DNA from: Acidimicrobiales bacterium
Lineage (GTDB): Bacteria > Actinomycetota > Acidimicrobiia > Acidimicrobiales > Ilumatobacteraceae
Assembly: GCA_030832455.1 (NCBI GenBank)
Contig: JAURJB010000003.1
Span: forward strand, 1-62,040
Direction: 5' to 3'
DNA: 62,040 bases
Both the position numbers and the translations under genes were made by a program. Shown piece by piece: positions 28,304 through 37,406 of this stretch. The notes below the pieces were generated by a model that made no database searches, had not been told where the DNA came from, and saw only the letters and a list, made by a program, of their open reading frames with translations. Each line of letters begins with the position of its first letter. Position 1 is the stretch's first letter.

Positions 28304-29731
28304 CTACCCGCGTGAACGGTACGTCGTGCGCGAACCAGCAGAATCTTTGTTGAGACGTTTCGATAAGTGCAAGCCTTCTAAAACAAACTCAACTGCGCTT
28401 GCTTCCGTCGAAACCGACGCATCGCTTCCAACCAATTGTTGAACGATGTTTTGCAATGCAGGAATTTCGCCAAACATTGCTCCGTATGCCACTGATGCCA
28501 CGTCTTCTCCTGCGTGCACGACGACACCGGCATCAAACGCTTCTACAACTTCACGGATTTTTTCACCCGTTACGTGTTGCTTGAAAACTTGAAGCACTGC
28601 AGTCTTCATAATGTTTTCTAGTATTGCTGATTCGCGTCCGTCTTCTGTTGCCTCAAACTCCACCTTGCCGGCAGTTGATGCCGCCAAAGAAGCGAGGTCG
28701 CTAATGCGCGGTGCAACTTCGGTTTCGCCCATACGCAATGCTCGGCGCACGGCGTTGGCTGCCAATGTTTCGTAATTGCTGACCGAGAGGCGCACGCTGA
28801 CACCGCTGCGTTGATTGACGTGACTACTTGCTCGGGCAATGTGGCTAATTGTTGTGACCACTTCTTCCATGAACTTGGGCCATGACACCACCACGTTGCC
28901 GATGCTTGACGGACGGGCCTCCTGGCGAACAATGTTCATTTCGGTATCTACTTCAAGTGGGTAGTGAGTGCGGATCTGACTTCCGAATCGGTCCTTCAGT
29001 GGCGTAATCATGCGACCACGATTGGTGTAGTCCTCAGGGTTTGCAGATGCAACGAGCATCACATCAAGAGGCAAACGAATTTTGTAGCCACGAATCTGCA
29101 CATCACGCTCTTCCAACACATTCAACAATCCCACTTGGATACGTTCCGCCAAGTCGGGCAGTTCGTTAATCGCAAAAATTCCTCGATTCGTGCGTGGAAC
29201 AAGCCCATAGTGAATCGTCAATTCGTCGCTGAGATAACGACCTTCCGCAACTTTGATGGGGTCAACTTCGCCAATCAAATCAGCAACAGATGTGTCTGGC
29301 GTTGCCAGTTTTTCTCCGTACCTGCTGTCTCGATTGACCCACGCAATCGGGGTTTCATCACCCATTTTCTCTACCAACTCAATCGCATGTCGAGAGACTG
29401 GGTTGTACGGATCGTCGTTAATTTCGCTTCCTTCAATGATCGGCATCCACTCATCCAACAAACCTGTGAGCGAGCGAATCATTCGAGTTTTTGCCTGACC
29501 TCGCTCCCCAAGAAAAATCACATCATGTCCAGCGAGCAATGCGTTCTCAAGTTGTGGCATCACCGTGTCTTCGTATCCAAGGACACCTGCAAACAGTTGT
29601 TCACCCGCGGCGATTCGCGCCACTGCATTGCGTCGGAGTTCTTCTTTCACCGGGATGGACTGCCAACCCGATGCGCGAAGTGCGCCGAGTGTGGTGGGTA
29701 AATCTTGTGCAGAACGAGACGTTGTGACCAT
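28304..29731 (-). CDS. MoxR/Mg-chelatase I-like AAA+ ATPase (Rv0958-like)
   Basis: FLGERGQAKTRMIRSLTGLL (Walker A-like), GIFAINELPDLAERIQVGLLNVLEERDVQIRGYKIRLPLDVMLVASANPEDYTNRGRMITPLKDRF. Start 29731 from TATCGT-N6-ATG. Confidence 0.9.
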   Translation of the reverse strand: MVTTSRSAQDLPTTLGALRASGWQSIPVKEELRRNAVARIAAGEQLFAGVLGYEDTVMPQLENALLAGHDVIFLGERGQAKTRMIRSLTGLLDEWMPIIEGSEINDDPYNPVSRHAIELVEKMGDETPIAWVNRDSRYGEKLATPDTSVADLIGEVDPIKVAEGRYLSDELTIHYGLVPRTNRGIFAINELPDLAERIQVGLLNVLEERDVQIRGYKIRLPLDVMLVASANPEDYTNRGRMITPLKDRFGSQIRTHYPLEVDTEMNIVRQEARPSSIGNVVVSWPKFMEEVVTTISHIARASSHVNQRSGVSVRLSVSNYETLAANAVRRALRMGETEVAPRISDLASLAASTAGKVEFEATEDGRESAILENIMKTAVLQVFKQHVTGEKIREVVEAFDAGVVVHAGEDVASVAYGAMFGEIPALQNIVQQLVGSDASVSTEASAVEFVLEGLHLSKRLNKDSAGSRTTYRSRG

Positions 29732-29789
29732 GCGCAGACGATACCCCCCACCTGCGCAGACCACCTAGGCGAGCGCTTATTGTGGCGTC

Positions 29790-30677
29790 ATGACCTCATC
29801 AACTTCACCCGTTGCCGTTGTAACCGGAGCAAACTCCGGCATTGGAAGAGCCGCAGCATTGCAATTGGCACAACAGGGATACCGCGTATTTGGAACCGTT
29901 CGATCTATCGAAAAAGCCGCCAAGTTACAAGCACGCGCACACGAACTCGGTGTCGTTGTCGAGCTCATTGAATTAGACGTCGCAAGCGACTCTTCTGTGC
30001 AACAAGGATTCAACGACATTTTCCGTGCAACAGATCGCATTGACGTACTTGTCAACAACGCGGGTATTGGCGGCAACGGTGTTGTTGAAGAGAGCACCAC
30101 GCAGATGTTTCACGACGCTTTCAATGTCAATGTTGTTGGTGCAGTTCGTTGCATGCATTATGTGTTGCCAATGATGCGTACGCAACAGAGTGGAACCATT
30201 GTCAACATCACATCTGTAGTTGGCAAATTGGCTGCACTCGCACAAGCACCATATGTCGCATCTAAGTGGGCATTCGAAGGATTGAGCGAGGAACTTGCCC
30301 AAGAAGTTGCGCCTTTTGGAATTCGTGTTGTGATTATCGAACCCGGCGTAACAAAGTCATCAATTTTTGCAAAAAATATTGACGCCCCAAATCAGACTGG
30401 CGCGTACGACGCTCACTACCGACGTATGTTTGCGTTTTATGCAGCAGGAATTGCCAACGCAACTCCTGCCGAAGAAGTCGGCGCACTGATTCATCATGCG
30501 ATCACCACCGATACGCCACAGTTGCGCTATGCGTGTTCGTGGGGCGGACCCGAAATCGTTGCGGGTCGCGCGCGCCAATCCGATAGCGACTGGGTGGCTA
30601 TGGCCGCCACCGACGACGATTCCGATTACTTCGCAGCGTTTAAAAACGCATACGGAATGGATTTAAGCAAAAGTTGA
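29790..30677 (+). CDS. SDR-family oxidoreductase
   Basis: VAVVTGANSGIGRAAALQLAQQGYRV, NNAGIGG, YVASKWAFEGLSEELA. Confidence 0.92.
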   Translation: MTSSTSPVAVVTGANSGIGRAAALQLAQQGYRVFGTVRSIEKAAKLQARAHELGVVVELIELDVASDSSVQQGFNDIFRATDRIDVLVNNAGIGGNGVVEESTTQMFHDAFNVNVVGAVRCMHYVLPMMRTQQSGTIVNITSVVGKLAALAQAPYVASKWAFEGLSEELAQEVAPFGIRVVIIEPGVTKSSIFAKNIDAPNQTGAYDAHYRRMFAFYAAGIANATPAEEVGALIHHAITTDTPQLRYACSWGGPEIVAGRARQSDSDWVAMAATDDDSDYFAAFKNAYGMDLSKS

Positions 30678-30704
30678 CAAAAATAGTCGGGATTTAGGTA
30701 TGGT
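30674..30704 (+). promoter_or_regulatory. Putative promoter of the peroxiredoxin gene (TTGACA 30674-30679; TATGGT 30699-30704, 19-nt spacer)
   Basis: Direct sequence match to a -35-like and -10-like element upstream of 30734; followed by the SD-like aaaaggaga before the ATG. Confidence 0.5.
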
Positions 30705-30733
30705 GTCGTCCTAACCCTCAAAAGGAGACCACC

Positions 30734-31366
30734 ATGTCCGTACGTCTAGGAGATGTCGCACCAGACTTCACCGCTCACACCACCCAAGGTGAAATTTCAT
30801 TTCACGAATGGTTGGGCGATTCATGGGGCGTGCTGTTTAGCCACCCAAAGGACTTCACGCCGGTATGCACCACCGAGCTTGGATACGTTGCAAAAATCAA
30901 ACCCGAATTCGACAAGCGCAACGTGAAAGTTATTGGACTATCGGTTGACAGCGTTGAATCGCACGAGAAATGGGAAGGTGATATTGGCGAAACCCAGGGA
31001 ACTCCCGTGAACTTCCCAATGATCGGAGATCCAGATCGCGCCGTCAGCAACCTGTACGACATGATCCACCCAAATGCGAACGATACATTGACTGTTCGCA
31101 GCGTATTTGTCATTGGACCAGACAAAAAAGTGAAACTCTCCATCACCTACCCCGCTTCGACTGGTCGCAATTTTGATGAAGTGCTTCGTGTCATTGACTC
31201 ATTGCAACTCACAGCTAAGTTCAAGGTGGCAACACCTGCCAACTGGCAATACGGCAACGATGTGATCATTGGTGGAGCTGTGTCCGATGAGGAAGCAAAG
31301 ACCTTGTTCCCTGGTGGCTGGAAGACCGTTAAGCCATACCTTCGCGTGCTGCCGCAACCTAAGTAA
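30734..31366 (+). CDS. 1-Cys peroxiredoxin (Prx6 type)
   Basis: WGVLFSHPKDFTPVCTTELGYVAK peroxidatic Cys, C-terminal extension WQYGNDVIIGGAVSDEEAKTLFPGGW. Confidence 0.93.
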   Translation: MSVRLGDVAPDFTAHTTQGEISFHEWLGDSWGVLFSHPKDFTPVCTTELGYVAKIKPEFDKRNVKVIGLSVDSVESHEKWEGDIGETQGTPVNFPMIGDPDRAVSNLYDMIHPNANDTLTVRSVFVIGPDKKVKLSITYPASTGRNFDEVLRVIDSLQLTAKFKVATPANWQYGNDVIIGGAVSDEEAKTLFPGGWKTVKPYLRVLPQPK

Positions 31367-31427
31367 ACATTGAGTAAATAGAGCATTTGAGAATTTGCTG
31401 AGTTCAAATCAGTCGTAGGCTGGGGGT

Positions 31428-32159
31428 ATGAATAACCCCTCAGCCGCAACCGCCACCGAAGTCTCCAAAATTTACGGTCACGGAGGCAGCGAAGTTCGCG
31501 CTCTCGACAATGTTTCGGTGCAATTTGAAATCGGCAAGTTCACTGCAATCATGGGACCAAGTGGTTCTGGTAAATCCACTCTGATGCACTGCATGGCGGG
31601 GCTTGACGAGATGACCAAGGGTTCGGTCAACATCGGCGATGTCGATATCGCTGACCTCAACGACAAAGAGCTCACCCGCTTGCGGCGCGACAAAATTGGA
31701 TTCGTCTTTCAGTCATTCAATTTGGTGCCCACGCTGACAGCAGATGAGAACATTCGTCTTCCGTTGCTTCTCGGAAACAACAAAGGCAATGAAGAATGGA
31801 TCCAGAAAGTAATCAACACGGTTCATCTTCAGGATCGACTCTCCCACCGACCAAGCGAACTTTCTGGTGGGCAACAACAACGAGTTGCTGTTGCTCGCGC
31901 ACTTGCCAGTCAACCCGCAATCATTTTCGCCGATGAGCCAACGGGAAACCTTGACTCCACAACAGGAGGCGAAATTCTTTCGTTTATGCGCAAAGCAGTC
32001 GATGATCTGGGACAAACCATCGTGATGGTCACCCACGACCCCGTTTCTGCAAGTTATGCCGACCGAATTGTGTTTTTAAAAGACGGCAAGATCGCAGGTG
32101 AGCTTTTGCAGCCAACACCCGAAACAGTGCTGGATTACATGAAGAAATTGGGTCACTAA
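31428..32159 (+). CDS. ABC transporter ATP-binding protein (LolD/MacB type)
   Basis: Walker A MGPSGSGKSTLMH, LSGGQQQRVAVARAL, IIFADEPTGNLDS. Confidence 0.96.
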   Translation: MNNPSAATATEVSKIYGHGGSEVRALDNVSVQFEIGKFTAIMGPSGSGKSTLMHCMAGLDEMTKGSVNIGDVDIADLNDKELTRLRRDKIGFVFQSFNLVPTLTADENIRLPLLLGNNKGNEEWIQKVINTVHLQDRLSHRPSELSGGQQQRVAVARALASQPAIIFADEPTGNLDSTTGGEILSFMRKAVDDLGQTIVMVTHDPVSASYADRIVFLKDGKIAGELLQPTPETVLDYMKKLGH

Positions 32160-32162
32160 GGC

Positions 32163-34703
32163 ATGTTCCGCATTGCGCTTAAAGGCATCTTGGGTCGCAA
32201 GGCTCGCCTCATTCTCACCTCGCTTGCGGTGATATTAGGGACCGCATTCCTTTCGGGAACAGCGGTCTTTTCTGCAACTCTGAATCAAACATTCGACAAC
32301 CTGTTTAGTGATGTCTTTCGCAACATTGATGGTTATGTTCGTTCGACTCAGGTGATTGAAGCCGACTTTGGTGCAGAAGAACGTCAACGATTACCACAAG
32401 AGCTTATTGAATTAGTCGAAGCAGTGCCCGGTGTTGCCGATGTGCAAGGTGACATTCAAGCGTTTGCCCGCATTGTTGGCAAGGATGGCGTCCCACTTGG
32501 TGCAGAAGGCGCAGGACCACCCACGTTTGGCAGCGTCGGAGAAGAATTCAAAGGCGCGCTGTGGACTGTTACTGACGGCAAATTTCCATCTGGCCCTACC
32601 GAAGTAGCACTTGATGAAGCAGTCGCAAAGTCTGGTGGCTTCGTAGTTGGCGACACAGTAAAAGTCATCGCACAAGCTGGTAGTCGCGAATTTACCCTTG
32701 CCGGTATCGCCAGTTATGGCGATGTTCGCTCGCCTGGTGGTGCAACATTTGCACTATTTGATTTACCTACTGCTCAAGAGTTTCTGGCTAAGCCTGGATT
32801 CATCGACAGCATTTTGATATCCGGTGACGGATCATTATCTGATGAAGAACTGGCAAAAGCCGTGAATGCGGTAATCCCAAGTTCGTACAAAACCGAAACC
32901 TTGACCGGAGCCGAAATCACCAAGGAATCGCAAGACCAAATTGGCTCTGCGCTCAGTTTTTTCAGCATCTTGTTATCGACCTTTAGCTATATCGCTCTCG
33001 GTGTTGGGAGCTTCGTTATCTACAACGTATTTTCCATCAGCGCCGCTCAACGTCAACGCGAGAATGCACTACTGCGGGCAATCGGTGCCTCGAAAAAGCA
33101 GGTCACCCGTGCGCTGCTCATTGAGTCGGTCATTGTTGGTCTATTTGGATCACTAGTTGGTCTCGTTGCAGGCATCGGTCTATCAAAAGCACTCAGCGCC
33201 TTGTTGAAGGCCGCAGGCATCGACTTGCCAAGTGGTGGGCTTGTCGTGCCGAGTTCAGCCATTGCGAACACGGTTGTTGTTGGCCTCATCGTCACGGTGT
33301 CGTCGGCCTGGCTGCCTGCTCGTCGCGCGGGACGTGTGCCACCGTTAGCCGCAATGCGCGAAACCGCAATTGAGGTCGTCGCACTTACTCGTCGACGAAC
33401 CGCCTTGGGTTTTGTGTTCATTGGTCTTGGTGCAGCAGCGATTACTGCCGTAACGAATGGTGCGAGTAATACATGGCTTGGACTCGGAATCTTGTTTGTG
33501 TTTTCGGGAACCATCACACTCGGGCCAGTCATTGCTCGCCCCGTCGCACTATTTCTTGGCAAACCTGCACAACAATTTCGCGGTGTAACCGGCACGATGG
33601 CCCGGCAGAACAGTGCACGTAACCCAAAACGCACTGCGCGTACTGCATCGCCCGTTCTCATTGGCGTTGCACTCGTGACTGCAGTAGCTGCATTGGCAGC
33701 CAGTATTCGTACTCAGATTGACGATGTCTTCACCGAGCAATTCAAAGGCGACTACGCAATCAATTCCAACGCACGCGGATTCGGTGGATTGAGTCCGTCA
33801 CTCGCCGATGACATCAACGCTTTGCCAGGTGTAGCACGAGCAACAGGTATTGGATTTCTCACTGTCAAGATTGACGACAGGGGTCAGAACTTGACCACCA
33901 TCAATCCTGCAACTGTTGAGGGAGTGCTCGATATTGGTCTCACCTCGGGTACGTATGCAGATCTCACTCCTGAAACTATTTTCGTTTCGCAGAAGTACGT
34001 CGACAACAACAGCGCCAAATTAGGCGACACCATTAACGTCACACTTGCGGACGCCCAAGTAAAAAATCTCACGATTGCAGGCATCTACGAGTTTGACGAC
34101 TTGGCAGGAAAGTACACCGTCAGCCGCGATCTCGTTAAAGACTCAACGGTTATCACCTTTGACTTTGGCGTGTATATCGCAATGGAATCAGGTGTTTCTG
34201 ACGTGACTGCACGTGCTGCCCTTCAAGGAGCAGTTGATAAATACGGTCAAGGTGAACTGCTATCTAAGCGTGAATACATTGATTTGCAGTCCGGTCAGGT
34301 TAATCAACTACTCGGCCTTATTTACGGATTGCTGTTCCTTTCCGTGATCATTGCCGTTGTCGGAATCATCATCACATTGCTGCTTTCGGTCTTTGAGCGA
34401 CAACGAGAGATTGGTCTTCTGCGCGCCGTTGGAATGACCAAGAGCCAAGTTCGCACTACCGTTCGCTGGGAAAGCGTAATCACATCCTTGCTTGGTGCGG
34501 TAGTGGGTATCGTGCTTGGTGTTGGGCTTGGTTGGGTCATCGTGTATGCACTGCGTGACCAGGGGCTTTCGTCCTTCTCCGTACCTGTTGGCTCAACCGT
34601 GTCTATTTTGATCATGGCCTTTGTTATTGGCGTGTTGGCGGCGGTGTATCCGGCATGGCGTGCAACGAGAGTCAACTTGCTCAGCGCAATTACAACTGCC
34701 TAA
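32163..34703 (+). CDS. ABC transporter permease (FtsX/MacB type, duplicated core)
   Basis: 846 aa, two FtsX-like TM blocks (AAQRQRENALLRAIGASKKQV and FERQREIGLLRAVGMTKSQVR). Confidence 0.93.
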   Translation: MFRIALKGILGRKARLILTSLAVILGTAFLSGTAVFSATLNQTFDNLFSDVFRNIDGYVRSTQVIEADFGAEERQRLPQELIELVEAVPGVADVQGDIQAFARIVGKDGVPLGAEGAGPPTFGSVGEEFKGALWTVTDGKFPSGPTEVALDEAVAKSGGFVVGDTVKVIAQAGSREFTLAGIASYGDVRSPGGATFALFDLPTAQEFLAKPGFIDSILISGDGSLSDEELAKAVNAVIPSSYKTETLTGAEITKESQDQIGSALSFFSILLSTFSYIALGVGSFVIYNVFSISAAQRQRENALLRAIGASKKQVTRALLIESVIVGLFGSLVGLVAGIGLSKALSALLKAAGIDLPSGGLVVPSSAIANTVVVGLIVTVSSAWLPARRAGRVPPLAAMRETAIEVVALTRRRTALGFVFIGLGAAAITAVTNGASNTWLGLGILFVFSGTITLGPVIARPVALFLGKPAQQFRGVTGTMARQNSARNPKRTARTASPVLIGVALVTAVAALAASIRTQIDDVFTEQFKGDYAINSNARGFGGLSPSLADDINALPGVARATGIGFLTVKIDDRGQNLTTINPATVEGVLDIGLTSGTYADLTPETIFVSQKYVDNNSAKLGDTINVTLADAQVKNLTIAGIYEFDDLAGKYTVSRDLVKDSTVITFDFGVYIAMESGVSDVTARAALQGAVDKYGQGELLSKREYIDLQSGQVNQLLGLIYGLLFLSVIIAVVGIIITLLLSVFERQREIGLLRAVGMTKSQVRTTVRWESVITSLLGAVVGIVLGVGLGWVIVYALRDQGLSSFSVPVGSTVSILIMAFVIGVLAAVYPAWRATRVNLLSAITTA

Positions 34704-35110
34704 TGACTCCAGCCGATCTCACTCCAGCAATGCTCGAGTTTTTGCGCGAGCGACATCTTGCAACGCTTACCACACTGCGTAAAGACGGGTCGCCTCACGT
34801 CGTCCCTGTTGGCTTCACCTACGACGAAGACAAACACGTTGTGCGCGTCATCACGTTTGCTCCATCTCAAAAAGCAAAGCATGCTGACCGCGGCGGACGT
34901 GCTGTTGTTTCACAAGTAGACGGCGGCCGTTGGCTCACATTGGAAGGCGACGTGCGACTTGTAACACGCACTACCGACAACGACGAAGTGAACGAAGCGT
35001 GTGTCCGCTATGCACAGCGCTACCGTCAACCAAAGGAACGCGAAGATCGAGTTGCAATTGTTATTTCTGTCGACCGAATCATGGGTCGAGTTTCAGCAAC
35101 TAACGAATAA
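34703..35110 (+). CDS. PPOX-class F420-dependent flavin-fold enzyme
   Basis: MLEFLRERHLATLTTLRKDGSPHVVPVGFTYD, GGRWLTLEGDVRLV; start/stop overlap with the permease. Confidence 0.85.
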   Translation: MTPADLTPAMLEFLRERHLATLTTLRKDGSPHVVPVGFTYDEDKHVVRVITFAPSQKAKHADRGGRAVVSQVDGGRWLTLEGDVRLVTRTTDNDEVNEACVRYAQRYRQPKEREDRVAIVISVDRIMGRVSATNE

Positions 35111-36001
35111 TTAATTAAACAAGTCTTGGCCGTCGCCCCGCATTGTTGTTAACTCATTCATCAAGATATGTGACGCCGGATGTATGTCACCGAAAACAGG
35201 TGTGCGATCAATTGACAGTGGCGTAATGTTTGGACTCACGAGTGGCTGATGCCCTAATTGGCAACCTGGGCACCAGTACAACACCCGACTAGCTTCGCCA
35301 TGATGAGCAACCCGAATGAGGTCGCCGCATCGCTGGCATGACTTGCCTTGCCGGCCATATACAGCCATTTCATTGGGTATTTGGGCAATCAGCGACTCCT
35401 GCGCCAGGAGTAACAGTTCGCGACACTCAGCTCGCTTCAGTTCGCCCACTCGTGCCCATGGGTGAATCTCACAGGCCCACAAAATCTCGCAACGAAACAC
35501 ATTGCTAATTCCTGAAACCACGCGCTGATCTAACAGCACTTCTGAAACTGTCGCTTCACGATCTTCGTAGTGCATCATGCGATCAACGCATTCTTCAATG
35601 TCCACATCATGATGGCTGATGTTTGGACCAAGTTTGCCAAGGATCGGATGACGACGAGGATCAAAGTCGCGGAATGTTTCAAGACTGACCGCACCAAAGC
35701 ACACAGCAATCCAATCGGATACTGCGATCACCACTTGTGCTCGATCGCGTGGCTTTGACCACTGTTCGCCTCGTCGATACAAGTGCCACGATCCACTGAG
35801 CCGAAAGGTCGAATGCAACACCACGCCATCATCCCAAACGATTTCAATATTCTTTCCAAACGTGCGAACTTCTTCAATGGTGTGGCCGATGGACGGACGG
35901 ATCCCATCACACCCCAAGGCATCGAAAGCCAATGTCTGCTTGCCAATGAGCGCCGTGCGAAGTGTGACTGCGGTGCGGTAGACCGAGTTAACTTCACGCA
36001 T
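35111..36001 (-). CDS. Fpg/Nei-family DNA glycosylase homologue with Arg at position 2
   Basis: MREVNSVYRTAVTLRTALIGKQTL; RLSGSWHLYRRGEQW; VSGISNVFRCEILW; zinc finger CQRCGDLIRVAHHGEASRVLYWCPGCQ. Confidence 0.85.
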   Translation of the reverse strand: MREVNSVYRTAVTLRTALIGKQTLAFDALGCDGIRPSIGHTIEEVRTFGKNIEIVWDDGVVLHSTFRLSGSWHLYRRGEQWSKPRDRAQVVIAVSDWIAVCFGAVSLETFRDFDPRRHPILGKLGPNISHHDVDIEECVDRMMHYEDREATVSEVLLDQRVVSGISNVFRCEILWACEIHPWARVGELKRAECRELLLLAQESLIAQIPNEMAVYGRQGKSCQRCGDLIRVAHHGEASRVLYWCPGCQLGHQPLVSPNITPLSIDRTPVFGDIHPASHILMNELTTMRGDGQDLFN

Positions 36002-36046
36002 GAGGAAAGATTATTCACCCCACCATGTAGTTTGAGGGATCATCTC

Positions 36047-36355
36047 ATGAATAACGAACCCGAAAACTCCGACGACCAACTTGTTCGTCGTGCAGCGCAA
36101 CGTTACGGAACAGTGGGAGCCATGTTGGCTGGTGGCATGGTCGTTTTCGACAAGTTGCTCGGTCGGAAACCAAAACAAGAAGCAGCAGTGGTCATTGAAG
36201 CCTCAAGCGAACCCGAAGACATCGAACAGGACGGCATCACCGTTGCCATCAATGACAGCATCACCGTTCATTCCCCTGCGCCAGATCAACGAAACCGTAC
36301 GCGAGTAGTGAAAAAGCGCCGAAAATCTCGGCACATAGAGGGTGTAACGGACTAG
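36047..36355 (+). CDS. Small hypothetical protein (hydrophobic N-terminal segment, basic C-terminus)
   Basis: ATG 36047; AAQRYGTVGAMLAGGMVVFDKLLGRKPKQE...RVVKKRRKSRH. Convergent overlap with the Nudix gene. Confidence 0.5.
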   Translation: MNNEPENSDDQLVRRAAQRYGTVGAMLAGGMVVFDKLLGRKPKQEAAVVIEASSEPEDIEQDGITVAINDSITVHSPAPDQRNRTRVVKKRRKSRHIEGVTD

Positions 36356-36888
36356 GGCAGTTGGCCAACTGATGCCAATGCGAGCCGCACCAAACGATCA
36401 TGACCACTGGTCATTTCCTTAACCATTTGTGCCGAAGTTGCCTGCTGGGGAGTGAACCAACCCAAATCCAAAGCCTGTTGCGTTGGGTGGCAGTCTCCTG
36501 AAACGGGAACCACGTACGCCAGACTGACGGCGTGATGCCGAGGATCATGAAAACCGCTGATTGAAGGATCGGGGAAGTATTCAACAACGGTGAATGGTGC
36601 TGGTTCGAGAGGAATTCTCGGCAGAGCAAGCGAACCCAAGTCTTTTTCTAGATGTCGCAACAGCGCTTCGCGAATTCGTTCACCAAGCAATACCCGGCCA
36701 GAAACCACGGTGCGGCTGATTGAACCGTCAGGTGCTTGGCGTAACAACATACCCACATGGGTCACTTCTCCCATGTCGTTGACGCGTACCGGAACAGCAT
36801 CGACATAGACCAACGGAACCTGACCACGAACATCGGTCAACGTTTGTGGGTCAAGCCAATTGGTTTTGACATCAATACTGTCGGTCAC
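36352..36888 (-). CDS. Nudix-fold protein (DUF4916-like)
   Basis: GRVLLGERIREALLRHLEKDLG resembles a degenerate Nudix box; GTG start preceded by GAGGAGG. Confidence 0.65.
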   Translation of the reverse strand: MTDSIDVKTNWLDPQTLTDVRGQVPLVYVDAVPVRVNDMGEVTHVGMLLRQAPDGSISRTVVSGRVLLGERIREALLRHLEKDLGSLALPRIPLEPAPFTVVEYFPDPSISGFHDPRHHAVSLAYVVPVSGDCHPTQQALDLGWFTPQQATSAQMVKEMTSGHDRLVRLALASVGQLP

Positions 36889-36983
36889 AACGCCTCCTCA
36901 CTGCGGTGACCTATTGTCTCAGAAATCTCAACTTAAGCGTGGAATACCTTGTCTACCGCTCATCCATATGCGAAGGTGTCTGC

Positions 36984-37406
36984 ATGAATCGTGCATCACT
37001 TCAAGACAGGCTGTGGATTCCACTTGGCATATTTGTCTTGCTTGCAGGACTCACCCACTTCGCAAACCCCGACTTCTTTGATGCCATTGTTCCCCCGTGG
37101 CTTCCGCCGAACGAACGGTTCTGGACCAACATCAGCGGAATTGCCGAAATCGTCATTGGAATTGCCGTTTTGCTGCCTAAATATCGCACGATCGGTGCCC
37201 TTGCCTCGGTTGCGCTGTTTGTTGCGGTCTACCCCGCCAACATGTTCATGGTGTGGGACTGGCGCGATCGATCAGCCGCCGAACAGGTGGTGTCGTGGGT
37301 TCGCTTACCGTTTCAGTTTGTCTTTATCTGGATGGCACTGATTGTTGCTCGACAAAATGGCTCACCAATTGCCAGCAACATACTTCGTTTCCAAAAACGC
37401 AAGTAG
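36984..37406 (+). CDS. DoxX-like small membrane protein
   Basis: LAGLTHFANPDFFDAIVPPWLP, ISGIAEIVIGIAVLLPKYR; four TM segments. Confidence 0.8.
   Translation: MNRASLQDRLWIPLGIFVLLAGLTHFANPDFFDAIVPPWLPPNERFWTNISGIAEIVIGIAVLLPKYRTIGALASVALFVAVYPANMFMVWDWRDRSAAEQVVSWVRLPFQFVFIWMALIVARQNGSPIASNILRFQKRK

Noticed and set aside
33053-33661. 202-aa minus-strand ORF inside the ABC permease
   Set aside because: Ser/Arg/Pro/Thr-rich shadow translation antisense to a clear FtsX-type permease; no independent motif. Same reasoning for the 201-aa ORF at 39786-40391 and the 289-aa ORF at 56809-57678.
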